Below are positions 16,074 to 23,433 of a stretch of 64,000 nt of DNA, in pieces. Origin of the DNA: Streptomyces sp. SAI-135 (GTDB lineage: Bacteria; Actinomycetota; Actinomycetes; Streptomycetales; Streptomycetaceae); contig NZ_JARXYP010000002.1 of NCBI RefSeq assembly GCF_029893805.1, positions 5,766,001 through 5,830,000 of the forward strand, read 5' to 3'. Made by a program: the position numbers and the translations under genes. Under the pieces are notes generated by a model. The model had not been told where the DNA came from. It did not search any database and was given only the letters and a program-made list of their open reading frames with translations. The number at the start of each line of letters is the position of its first letter. The first letter of the stretch is position 1.

Positions 16074-17618
16074 ATGGATATGCACACTGTGGTGGTGGGG
16101 ACGTCCGGGGTCACCGCGTCCGACGTCCTCGCCGTGGCGCGGGACGGTGCCCGTGTCGAGCTCTCCGAGGAGGCGGTCGCCGCCCTCGCCGCGGCCCGCG
16201 CGATCGTGGACGCCCTCGCGGCCAAGCCCGAACCCGTCTACGGCGTCAGCACCGGCTTCGGCGCCCTCGCGACCCGGCACATCAGCCAGGAGCTCCGGGC
16301 CCAGTTGCAGCGCAACATCGTCCGCTCGCACGCCGCCGGAATGGGACCGCGCGTCGAACGGGAGGTCGTACGGGCTCTGATGTTCCTGAGGCTCAAGACC
16401 GTCTGCTCGGGACACACCGGAGTGCGGCCGGAGGTCGCGCAGACCATGGCCGACGTGCTCAACGCCGGGATCACCCCGGTCGTCCACGAGTACGGTTCGC
16501 TCGGCTGCTCCGGAGACCTCGCGCCGCTGTCCCACTGCGCCCTCACGCTCATGGGGGAGGGGGACGCCGAGGGCCCGGACGGGGTCGTGCGGCCCGCCGG
16601 GGAGCTGCTCGCCGAGCACGGGATCGCGCCCGTCGCACTGCGCGAGAAGGAGGGCCTCGCCCTTCTCAACGGCACCGATGGCATGCTCGGGATGCTGGTC
16701 ATGGCACTCGCCGACCTGGACATGCTCTACAAGTCCGCCGACATCACCGCCGCGTTGAGCCTGGAGGCGCTGCTCGGCACCGACAAGGTGCTCGCTCCCG
16801 AGCTGCACGCCATCCGGCCGCATCCGGGGCAGGGGGACTCCGCCGCCAACATGCTGGCCGTGCTGGAGGGTTCGGAGCTCACGGGGCATCATCAGGACGA
16901 CGCGCCCCGGGTCCAGGACGCCTACTCCGTGCGCTGCGCGCCGCAGGTCGCCGGGGCCGGGCGGGACACGCTGGCCCACGCCCGGCTGGTGGCGGAGCGG
17001 GAGTTGGCCTCCGCGGTCGACAACCCCGTGGTGCTTCCGGACGGGCGCGTCGAGTCCAACGGCAACTTCCACGGCGCGCCGGTCGCTTACGTCCTCGACT
17101 TCCTCGCCATCGCCGTCGCCGACCTCGCGTCGATCGCCGAGCGGCGCACGGACCGGCTGCTCGACAAGAACCGGTCCCACGGGCTGCCGCCGTTCCTCGC
17201 CGACGACGCCGGCGTCGACTCCGGGCTGATGATCGCCCAGTACACCCAGGCAGCACTGGTCAGCGAGTTGAAGCGGCTGGCCGTCCCCGCCTCCGCGGAC
17301 TCGATCCCCTCGTCCGCGATGCAGGAGGACCACGTCTCGATGGGGTGGTCGGCCGCGCGCAAGCTGCGCACCGCCGTCGGCAACCTCGCCCGCGTGCTCG
17401 CCGTCGAGCTCTACGCCGCCTCACGCGCCGTCGAACTGCGCGAGGGCCTGAACCCGGCGCCGGCGACGCAGGCCGCCATCACCGCCGTACGCAAGGCGGG
17501 TGTCGAGGGGCCCGGGCCCGACCGGTTCCTGGCGCCGGACCTCGCCGCGGCCGAGGCGTTCGTGCGCGAGGGGCGTCTGGTGTCGGCGGTGGAGGCCGTC
17601 ACCGGCCCCCTGCGGTAG
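16074..17618 (+). CDS. hutH: Histidine ammonia-lyase
   Basis: A 514-residue enzyme that deaminates L-histidine to trans-urocanate, the first step of histidine degradation. The prosthetic MIO group forms from the tripeptide at 145-147, here Cys-Ser-Gly (GSLGCSGDLAPLSH) rather than the usual Ala-Ser-Gly; from memory the S. griseus enzyme has the same Cys. Other family blocks are VYGVSTGFGALA, NGTDGMLG, ESNGNFHG and the C-terminal QEDHVSMGWSAARKL. Starts ATG 16074 (MDMHT) or 16080 (MHT) are both plausible. No hutU, hutI or formimidoyl-Glu gene is adjacent. Confidence 0.95.
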   Translation: MDMHTVVVGTSGVTASDVLAVARDGARVELSEEAVAALAAARAIVDALAAKPEPVYGVSTGFGALATRHISQELRAQLQRNIVRSHAAGMGPRVEREVVRALMFLRLKTVCSGHTGVRPEVAQTMADVLNAGITPVVHEYGSLGCSGDLAPLSHCALTLMGEGDAEGPDGVVRPAGELLAEHGIAPVALREKEGLALLNGTDGMLGMLVMALADLDMLYKSADITAALSLEALLGTDKVLAPELHAIRPHPGQGDSAANMLAVLEGSELTGHHQDDAPRVQDAYSVRCAPQVAGAGRDTLAHARLVAERELASAVDNPVVLPDGRVESNGNFHGAPVAYVLDFLAIAVADLASIAERRTDRLLDKNRSHGLPPFLADDAGVDSGLMIAQYTQAALVSELKRLAVPASADSIPSSAMQEDHVSMGWSAARKLRTAVGNLARVLAVELYAASRAVELREGLNPAPATQAAITAVRKAGVEGPGPDRFLAPDLAAAEAFVREGRLVSAVEAVTGPLR

Positions 17619-17628
17619 ACAGCGCGAA

Positions 17629-17660
17629 GGGCCGCCGCCGTACGACCGCGGCGGGGGCCC
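17629..17660. terminator. Stem-loop terminator between hutH and lipoprotein gene
   Basis: GGGCCGCCGCCG (17629-17640) pairs with 17649-17660 with one mismatch around an 8-nt loop. It lies between converging genes and can act on both strands. Confidence 0.65.
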
Positions 17661-17666
17661 TCGGCG

Positions 17667-18461
17667 TCACGTGAGCTTGGCCACCTGGGCGTCGAGCACG
17701 GCGGCCGGTACGGTGGCCGCCTTGCCGCTGCCCAGCGAGGCGAAGTCGACCGTGTAGTACGTGGAGACGGTGCTGCCGACGCGGACCACGTCGACGGTGA
17801 AGCCGGCCGTGCCCTCGCCGTCCATGTCGGAGCTCACGGCGAAGGCCACCGACTGGTCGCCCTTGCCGGAGGCCTTGCCCGCGGCGACCTTGGTGATCTT
17901 GAGGTTCTCGCCCTCGGCCGCGATGCCGAACCCGCCGGAGCAGGCGGCTATCCCGTCGGAGACCGCCTCGACCGCCTTCTCCGCGCCGTCGCCCTCGTAG
18001 GAGGACAGGCCCACGATGGTCATGTCGATGTCGAAGGCGCCCTCGACAGAGGCCTCGTCGAGGGCCCCGGGGGACGGCGTGGACGTCTGCGAGGTGACGG
18101 TGTTGTTCGCGCTCGCCTCGGTGTCGGCCGGCGGAAGGCCGGATATCGCGTAGGCGAGCGGCGCGCACGCGGACCTGTCGGCCTTCACGGCGCTCTTGCC
18201 CTTCGGCAGGGTGTCGTCGCCCGGGTCGACGTCGTACCCGGCGACATCTCCCTTGGCGAGGAGCAGCTTCTCCAGTTCGGCCGCGCTGCGGGCCTTCGCG
18301 GCCGGGGCCGTGGCGGCGCTCGTGCCCGTGCCCGTGCTCGGCGAGGCGGCAGCCTTCCCGGAGTCGGCCCCCGAACCCCCGCCGCACCCGGTGACGAGGG
18401 CGAGCGACAGCACGCTCACGGTCGCCGCGGCGCCTGTGCGCGCCCTCGATGATCTCTTCAT
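17667..18461 (-). CDS. Secreted lipoprotein, function unknown
   Basis: The 264-residue product starts at ATG 18461, giving a classical lipoprotein signal: RSSRARTG, hydrophobic stretch VSVLSLALVTGC with Cys26 as the lipidation site, then a Gly/Ser-rich tether. The mature part resembles the many uncharacterised actinobacterial lipoproteins of about 200 residues with an LppX/LprG-like or sensor-domain fold: repeated beta segments, one SACAPL and one IAACSGGFG, perhaps a disulfide. An earlier in-frame start would spoil the signal. It lies 42 bp behind the LAXTG protein gene on the same strand. Confidence 0.7.
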   Translation of the reverse strand: MKRSSRARTGAAATVSVLSLALVTGCGGGSGADSGKAAASPSTGTGTSAATAPAAKARSAAELEKLLLAKGDVAGYDVDPGDDTLPKGKSAVKADRSACAPLAYAISGLPPADTEASANNTVTSQTSTPSPGALDEASVEGAFDIDMTIVGLSSYEGDGAEKAVEAVSDGIAACSGGFGIAAEGENLKITKVAAGKASGKGDQSVAFAVSSDMDGEGTAGFTVDVVRVGSTVSTYYTVDFASLGSGKAATVPAAVLDAQVAKLT

Positions 18462-18503
18462 GGGCGGACTATGAAGGTCTCGCCAAGAAATCGTCAAGCC
18501 CGT

Positions 18504-18806
18504 TTAAAAGCCCAGTCGTTCCCGGCGTACCGAATAGACGACGAAGCCCGCACCCAGCGTGAGGAAGAGGGTGCCGCCGACGACGTACGGCGTGGTGTCG
18601 AAGCTGCCGGTGTCGGCGAGCCGGGCGCCGTCCGTGGACGTCCCGGCACTCGCGGTCGTGACCCGCGCCTGCGTCGTGACCTGCGCGGACGGCGCTGTTC
18701 TCGCCGGGGTGTCCTGGGTCGCGTTGGCGGACGGGACGAACCACAGGGCACCCAGCAGGGTCCCCGCGGCGGTGGCGGTCAGCAACGGACGACGAACGGA
18801 TGACAC
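18504..18806 (-). CDS. LAXTG-type sortase substrate, small surface protein
   Basis: A 100-residue exported protein: signal peptide with likely cleavage after SANA (29), a mature stalk of only about 33 Thr/Ala/Ser-rich residues, the sorting motif LADTG at 63-67, a hydrophobic helix (YVVGGTLFLTLGAGFVVYSV) and a basic tail RRERLGF. LAXTG is the motif read by Streptomyces class E sortases, which attach chaplins to peptidoglycan. The mature part is too short for an ordinary domain, so it may be a spacer or adhesive peptide. Start is GTG at 18806. Confidence 0.75.
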   Translation of the reverse strand: MSSVRRPLLTATAAGTLLGALWFVPSANATQDTPARTAPSAQVTTQARVTTASAGTSTDGARLADTGSFDTTPYVVGGTLFLTLGAGFVVYSVRRERLGF

Positions 18807-18915
18807 GGAATATCGATCCCCTTGTGGTGCTGGCGAATTGGCCGTGTGGGGCGATGTTAGTGAAAGGCGCGGGTCACGGGAAAGTCACGGGAGGCACGGG
18901 CTTTACGCTCCGGGC

Positions 18916-19260
18916 ATGAGCACTGAAGAGACATCACGTTTTGTACGGCTTCGGGTGGAACTCGTCGTCGAGGTCGACGACCAGGACGCCGTGACCCGGG
19001 CCGCGCTGGCGCGGATCGCGGAGGATCCGGACATGCCGGGCGAGGAGCGGGCGCACGCCGAGAGCGCTGTGACGGAAGACACTGCGGAGGCCCTCGCGTA
19101 TCTCGTGGACCCGTTCGACCTGGTGGGGGAGGTGGCGGGGGTCGAACTGGCCCAGGCCTCCTGGAGCAGCGAGCGCATCGACTACGACCCTGATTCGCCG
19201 GACTGGGACCTCGACGAGGATGATGTGGAGGAGGACGACGAAGAAGAGGTCGTCGGCTGA
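18916..19260 (+). CDS. Acidic small protein, function unknown
   Basis: A 114-residue protein with an amphipathic alpha/beta body (FVRLRVELVVEVDDQDAVTR, then helices to about residue 90) and an extremely acidic C-terminus (DLDEDDVEEDDEEEVV). No family with known function is recognised. ATG 18916 is the only start giving a compact protein, and it is divergent from the LAXTG gene (109 bp gap). The acidic tail could bind cations or basic proteins; that is speculation. Confidence 0.65.
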   Translation: MSTEETSRFVRLRVELVVEVDDQDAVTRAALARIAEDPDMPGEERAHAESAVTEDTAEALAYLVDPFDLVGEVAGVELAQASWSSERIDYDPDSPDWDLDEDDVEEDDEEEVVG

Positions 19261-19392
19261 GCACGCTCGGGAAAATCGTGACCTCGGGCGGCAACCGCCG
19301 TCCGGGGTTTCGTCGTCTCAGGGGTCGCACGGACCGACAGACACACCTGCCGCCACAGCGGACGTGGTGTGCCCCACACCTCCTCGCAAGGT

Positions 19393-19419
19393 GGAACGGG
19401 ACGAACCGGTCGTAGCGTT
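19393..19419 (+). promoter_or_regulatory. Possible ECF-sigma promoter for L,D-transpeptidase
   Basis: GGAAC (19393-19397) and CGTT (19416-19419) are 18 bp apart, upstream of the L,D-transpeptidase start at 19479. Cell-envelope ECF sigma factors such as SigE use GGAAC-type -35 elements, but the spacing here is longer than their usual 16-17, so the match is weak. Confidence 0.3.
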
Positions 19420-19478
19420 TAGGTTTTGACGGGGACTCTCGGGGTTTCTGGGATTCGGCAACGATGGAGAAGCGTGTG

Positions 19479-20729
19479 ATGACGGTCAGTAAGCGGCGCA
19501 GGGGCCTGACGGTCGCGTCCGCTCTGCTCGGCGGGGTGCTGGTGCTCTCGGCCTGTTCCGGTGGCGACGACTCGTCCTCGAAGAGCGGCGGTGGCGACAC
19601 CTCACAGGCCAAGGCCGACGAGGCGGCGGCCAAGAAGAGCTCCCAGGCCGAGATCAAGATCACGCCCAAGGACGGCACGGACAACGCCTCCATCAACAAC
19701 TCCGCCGCCGTCACCGTGAGCAAGGGCACGCTCACCGACGTGACGATGACGACCACCGACGGCACGAAGGTGGCCGGCGAACTGTCCGCGGACAAGACCA
19801 GCTGGAAGCCGGACGGCCAGCTGGAGCGCTCCACGACCTACAAGGTCGCCGCGGAGGCCAAGGACGCCGACGGGCTCGTCGCCCACGAGAACGCCTCGTT
19901 CACGACGGTCTCCCCGGCCAACAGCTTCATAGGCAACTTCACGCCGGAGGACGGCTCGACCGTCGGCGTGGGCATGCCCGTGTCGATCAACTTCGACAAG
20001 GCGATCACCAACAAGGCGGCCGTCCAGAAGGGCATCACCGTCTCCTCCAGCAGCGGTCAGGAGGTCGTCGGTCACTGGTTCAACGCCAACCGCATCGACT
20101 TCCGCCCCGAGGACTACTGGAAGGAGAACTCCACCGTCACGCTGAAGCTCGCGCTCGACGGTGTCGAGGGCGCCTCCGGTGTCTACGGCGTTCAGCAGAA
20201 GACGGTCACCTTCAAGATCGGCCGCAACCAGGTCTCGTACGTCGACGCCAAGACCAAGCAGATGAAGGTCACGCACAACGGCGCGACGATCAAGACCATC
20301 CCGATCTCGGCCGGTTCGCCGGAGAACAAGACGTACGAAGGCATCATGGTGATGTCCGAGAAGTTCAAGGAGACGCGCATGAACGGCGCGACCGTGGGCT
20401 TCACCGACGACGACGGCAAGGGCGAGTACGACATCAAGGACGTGCCGCACGCCATCCGGCTCACCAACTCCGGCACCTTCCTGCACGGCAACTACTGGGG
20501 CGCGAAGTCCATCTTCGGCTCCGTGAACACCAGCCACGGCTGCGTGGGCCTGTCCGACACCAAGGGCGCCAACGACACCGGCACCGCGGGTTACTGGATG
20601 TACACCAACTCGATCGTCGGTGACGTGGTGGTCGTGCAGAACACCGGCGACAAGACGGTGGCCCCGGACAACGGCCTCAACGGCTGGAACCTGAGCTGGG
20701 CGGACTGGAAGGCGGGCTCGGCGGTCTGA
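19479..20729 (+). CDS. L,D-transpeptidase, lipoprotein with Ig-like domains
   Basis: A 416-residue exported enzyme forming 3-3 peptidoglycan cross-links. It has a lipoprotein signal (lipobox LVLSAC), two bacterial Ig-like domains (about 60-250: NNSAAVTVSKGTLTDV, FTPEDGSTVGVGMPV) and a C-terminal YkuD domain with HGNYWG and SHGCVGLS, catalytic Cys355. The architecture matches mycobacterial LdtMt2-type enzymes. ATG 19479 is preferred because GGAGAAG (19466-19472) sits at the right distance, whereas ATG 19464 would precede that site. It ends at a strong terminator. Confidence 0.92.
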   Translation: MTVSKRRRGLTVASALLGGVLVLSACSGGDDSSSKSGGGDTSQAKADEAAAKKSSQAEIKITPKDGTDNASINNSAAVTVSKGTLTDVTMTTTDGTKVAGELSADKTSWKPDGQLERSTTYKVAAEAKDADGLVAHENASFTTVSPANSFIGNFTPEDGSTVGVGMPVSINFDKAITNKAAVQKGITVSSSSGQEVVGHWFNANRIDFRPEDYWKENSTVTLKLALDGVEGASGVYGVQQKTVTFKIGRNQVSYVDAKTKQMKVTHNGATIKTIPISAGSPENKTYEGIMVMSEKFKETRMNGATVGFTDDDGKGEYDIKDVPHAIRLTNSGTFLHGNYWGAKSIFGSVNTSHGCVGLSDTKGANDTGTAGYWMYTNSIVGDVVVVQNTGDKTVAPDNGLNGWNLSWADWKAGSAV

Positions 20730-20759
20730 TCCCCGGCCCCAGGGCCCGTTCACAGCTTT

Positions 20760-20787
20760 CCGATGCCGCCCTCAGGGGCGGCATCGG
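20760..20787 (+). terminator. Intrinsic terminator after L,D-transpeptidase
   Basis: CCGATGCCGCCC (20760-20771) pairs perfectly with 20776-20787 around a 4-nt loop, followed by TGTTT, 30 bp past the stop codon. Confidence 0.85.
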
Positions 20788-20809
20788 TGTTTCCGGGGCT
20801 GATCACAGC

Positions 20810-20842
20810 CTTCTCATGCAGCTCTTATATGCGCCTTATGGA
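20810..20842 (+). promoter_or_regulatory. Three 11-bp direct repeats upstream of ABC permease
   Basis: CTTCTCATGCA (20810-20820), GCTCTTATATG (20821-20831) and CGCCTTATGGA (20832-20842) are imperfect head-to-tail repeats with one-helical-turn phasing, 31 bp before the permease ATG at 20873. This layout is characteristic of OmpR-family response-regulator sites. The AT-rich centre may also hold the promoter. Confidence 0.45.
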
Positions 20843-20872
20843 GTCATCACGCGCCGTACCTAGCTTGCGGCC

Positions 20873-22336
20873 ATGTTCTTCACCTACCTGAGGCGCGAAC
20901 TGCGCCGCCGCAGAAAGGCGGCCCTCGTCGTCGCCTCCGGGCTCGCGCTCGGGATCGCGCTGGTCATCGTGGTCAGTTCCGTGTCGTCCGGCATGGGGAA
21001 GGCCCAGGACAAGGTCCTCCAGTCGCTGTACGGGCTCGGCACCGACATGACGGTCACCAAGGCCGCCCAGCCGCAGGCCAGTTCCTCGGACCGGCCGCGC
21101 TTCCGGTTCGACGCGCAGGACAGCGGCTCCGACGCGGAGCAGAGCAGCGACCGGGTGATGGTCCAGGGCTTCCAGACCCTGTCCTCCGCCACGGTCGACA
21201 AGGTCGGCCGGCAGACCGGCGTGTCGGACGCGGTCGGTGGGCTGAGCCTCCAGGTCATCAAGATCGACGGCCAGTTCACCCGCGGCGAGTTCCAGCAGAA
21301 CGGCAACGGCGGCGGTGCGGGCGGCTTCGGCCGCGACGGCGGTGGCACCGGCCAGCCGCAGGGGGAAGTGCAGGGCGGGGGCGCCGACTTCGACGTCGAC
21401 AACTACTCCGTCTTCGGCACCGACGTCACCAAGGCCGCCCTCGGCCCGCTGACCTCCTCCAAGATCACCAGCGGCCGTACGTTCCGGTCCACCGAGACGA
21501 ACGCCAAGGTCGCCGTGGTCGACTCCGCGTACGCCAAGGAGAAGAAGCTCAAGGTCGGTTCCACCGTCACCATCAAGAGCGTCAAGTACGAGGTGATCGG
21601 CGTCGCCACCGCGGACAGCGGGGACGCGGCCGCCAACGTCTACGTCCCGCTCACCCAGGCGCAGACCCTCAGCGACTCGAAGAACAAGGTCACCACGATC
21701 TACGTGAAGGCGACCGACTCCCAGAAGATCGACGCCGTCAAGTCGACGATCCAGAAGAACATCTCGGGTACGACGGTGACGACCTCGGCGGATCTCGCGG
21801 ACACCGTGTCGGGGTCGCTGTCGACGGCGTCCTCGCTCGCCACGAACGTCGGCAAGTGGCTGTCGATCGCCGTGCTCGTCGCCGCGTTCCTCGTCGCCGG
21901 TCTGCTCACCTCGTCCGCGGTCTCGCGCCGGGTAAGGGAGTTCGGCACGCTCAAGGCGCTGGGCTGGAAGTCGGGGCGGGTGACCCGGCAGGTCGTCGGT
22001 GAGGCGATGGTCAACGGGCTGCTGGGCGGGGCCCTGGGCATCGCGATCGGTCTCGCGGGCGCGTACGTCGTGACGGCCGTCAGCCCCACGTTGCAGGCGC
22101 AGTTGGGCGGCGGGGGAGGCGGCGCGGGTGGTCCCGGTGGTGGGGGCGGCTTCGGCGGCCCCGGTCGCCAGGTCGCCGCCAAGACGCTGGATGTCGCCCT
22201 GACCGCCCCGGTCAGCCTCACGACGGTGGCGGTCGCGGTCGGCCTGGCGGTGGCCGGCGGTCTCATCGCGGGCGCCTTCGGCGGCTGGCGGGCGTCGCGC
22301 CTGCGGCCGGCGGACGCGTTGCGCCGCGTCGAGTAG
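20873..22336 (+). CDS. MacB/FtsX-type ABC transporter permease
   Basis: A 487-residue membrane protein: helix 1 at about 17-38, a 290-residue extracytoplasmic MacB core domain, then helices at about 329-350, 379-405 and 447-470 in the FtsX domain (VREFGTLKALGWKSGRVTRQ). The C-terminus is ASRLRPADALRRVE. Such permeases do not move small substrates through a pore; they transmit ATPase motion across the membrane to act on lipoproteins, peptides or wall enzymes. A glycine-rich loop (about 413-435) between the last two helices is unusual. The partner ATPase gene lies 220 bp downstream, separated by a hairpin repeat. Confidence 0.88.
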   Translation: MFFTYLRRELRRRRKAALVVASGLALGIALVIVVSSVSSGMGKAQDKVLQSLYGLGTDMTVTKAAQPQASSSDRPRFRFDAQDSGSDAEQSSDRVMVQGFQTLSSATVDKVGRQTGVSDAVGGLSLQVIKIDGQFTRGEFQQNGNGGGAGGFGRDGGGTGQPQGEVQGGGADFDVDNYSVFGTDVTKAALGPLTSSKITSGRTFRSTETNAKVAVVDSAYAKEKKLKVGSTVTIKSVKYEVIGVATADSGDAAANVYVPLTQAQTLSDSKNKVTTIYVKATDSQKIDAVKSTIQKNISGTTVTTSADLADTVSGSLSTASSLATNVGKWLSIAVLVAAFLVAGLLTSSAVSRRVREFGTLKALGWKSGRVTRQVVGEAMVNGLLGGALGIAIGLAGAYVVTAVSPTLQAQLGGGGGGAGGPGGGGGFGGPGRQVAAKTLDVALTAPVSLTTVAVAVGLAVAGGLIAGAFGGWRASRLRPADALRRVE

Positions 22337-22400
22337 CGGGCGTCCGCCGCGCCCACGGACGTGCCTCGCCTTGTGGTCCCGCGGGTGCGGCGACGCCGTG

Positions 22401-22494
22401 GCTGGTCGCGCAGTTCCCCGCGCCCCTGAGTGGGTGCAGGCACGGCAGGCCCGGCTGTGCCCACCTGGGGGCGCGGGGAACTGCGCGACCAGCC
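22401..22494. repeat. Paired dispersed repeat inside an operon
   Basis: A minus-oriented arm (22401-22428) and a plus-oriented arm (22465-22494) are almost perfectly complementary with a 36-nt loop, giving a hairpin of about 25 bp between the permease and ATPase genes. It could attenuate or stabilise the mRNA and set unequal expression of the two subunits. Confidence 0.75.
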
Positions 22495-22556
22495 CCCACC
22501 GCACCGCGGCCGACGACGATCCGCACCACCCCGAACCCCACCCTCCAGGAGTCACC

Positions 22557-23240
22557 ATGTACGAACTCAGAAGCGTCACCAAGCGCTACTCCCGAGGCAA
22601 GGACACCGTCGACGCGCTCGCCGGTGTGGACCTCACCATCGCCGACGGGGACCGCCTCGTCATCCAGGGCCCCACCGGCGGCGGCAAGTCCACCCTCCTC
22701 CAGATGCTCGGCGGACTGGACAAGCCCACGGAGGGCGAGATCGTCCTGGACGGCACCGACCTGGCGAAACTGTCGGAGGCCAGGCTGACCAGGGTCCGCA
22801 GCGAGAACATCGGCTTCGTCTTCCAGTCCTTCAACCTCATCCCCACCCTCACCGCCCAGGAGAACGTCGAGACCGCCCTCGTACCCCTCGGTGTGAAGGG
22901 GAAGGAGCGGCGGGAGCGGGCCGCCGAGGCACTCACCTCCGTAGGGCTCGGGGAGCGCCTGCGGCATCTGCCCTCCGAGCTGTCCGGCGGCCAGCAGCAG
23001 CGCGTCGCCATCGCCCGTGCCCTGGTCAAGGAGCCGAAGGTACTCCTGGCCGACGAACCCACCGGCAACCTCGACGAGTCGATGCGCGACGAGATCATGG
23101 ACGTACTCGAACGCATGTGGAAGGAGCTGGGGCTGACCTTCATCATGGTCACCCACGACTCCGCCATCGCGAAGAAGGCCCCCCGTCTCGCCACGATCCG
23201 CAAGGGCCGGATCACGGTGAAGGAGAACGCCGCCTCCTGA
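22557..23240 (+). CDS. ABC transporter ATP-binding protein (MacB/LolD type)
   Basis: A 227-residue ATPase: Walker A GPTGGGKSTLLQ, Q-loop VFQSFNLIPTLTAQENVE, signature LSGGQQQRVAIARAL, Walker B VLLADEPTGNLDES and H-loop VTHDS. The spacing and the NLIPTLT segment place it in the LolD/FtsE-like group that pairs with FtsX-type permeases, consistent with the gene just upstream. ATG 22557 follows CCAGGAGTCACC. Confidence 0.92.
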   Translation: MYELRSVTKRYSRGKDTVDALAGVDLTIADGDRLVIQGPTGGGKSTLLQMLGGLDKPTEGEIVLDGTDLAKLSEARLTRVRSENIGFVFQSFNLIPTLTAQENVETALVPLGVKGKERRERAAEALTSVGLGERLRHLPSELSGGQQQRVAIARALVKEPKVLLADEPTGNLDESMRDEIMDVLERMWKELGLTFIMVTHDSAIAKKAPRLATIRKGRITVKENAAS

Positions 23241-23350
23241 ACGGGCGAGCAGGCTCAACTCCCGCTGAACCCGGCGGTCTTGTAACAGAACTTTGCTGCC
23301 GGGCAGCTGTCCCTTGAGGTCGTGATCACCCCTCGGCATACTTCGAGAAC

Positions 23351-23413
23351 CGGGGGGTGCACGCATAGGCGTGCGAGTCTCCCCCCGCCCGGGTGAACGG
23401 GGAATTCACCCGG
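23351..23413 (+). ncRNA. Structured 5' leader of the S8 protease gene
   Basis: CGGGGGG (23351-23357) pairs with CCCCCCG (23381-23387) and encloses GCACGC-ATAG-GCGTGC (23359-23374). Next to it, CCGGGTGAA-type arm 23389-23397 pairs with 23405-23413 around a 7-nt loop. Three nested or adjacent stems lie 21 nt before the start codon, leaving only the ribosome site AAGGGGG free. This looks like a cis-regulatory or stabilising leader; no known riboswitch class is recognised. Confidence 0.45.
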
Positions 23414-23433
23414 TTCTTCTGCAAGGGGGAAAC

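Noticed and set aside
19261..19478. Cyclic-di-AMP (ydaO) riboswitch before the L,D-transpeptidase
   Set aside because: Such switches precede wall enzymes in Streptomyces, but the 218-bp region lacks recognisable conserved stems.
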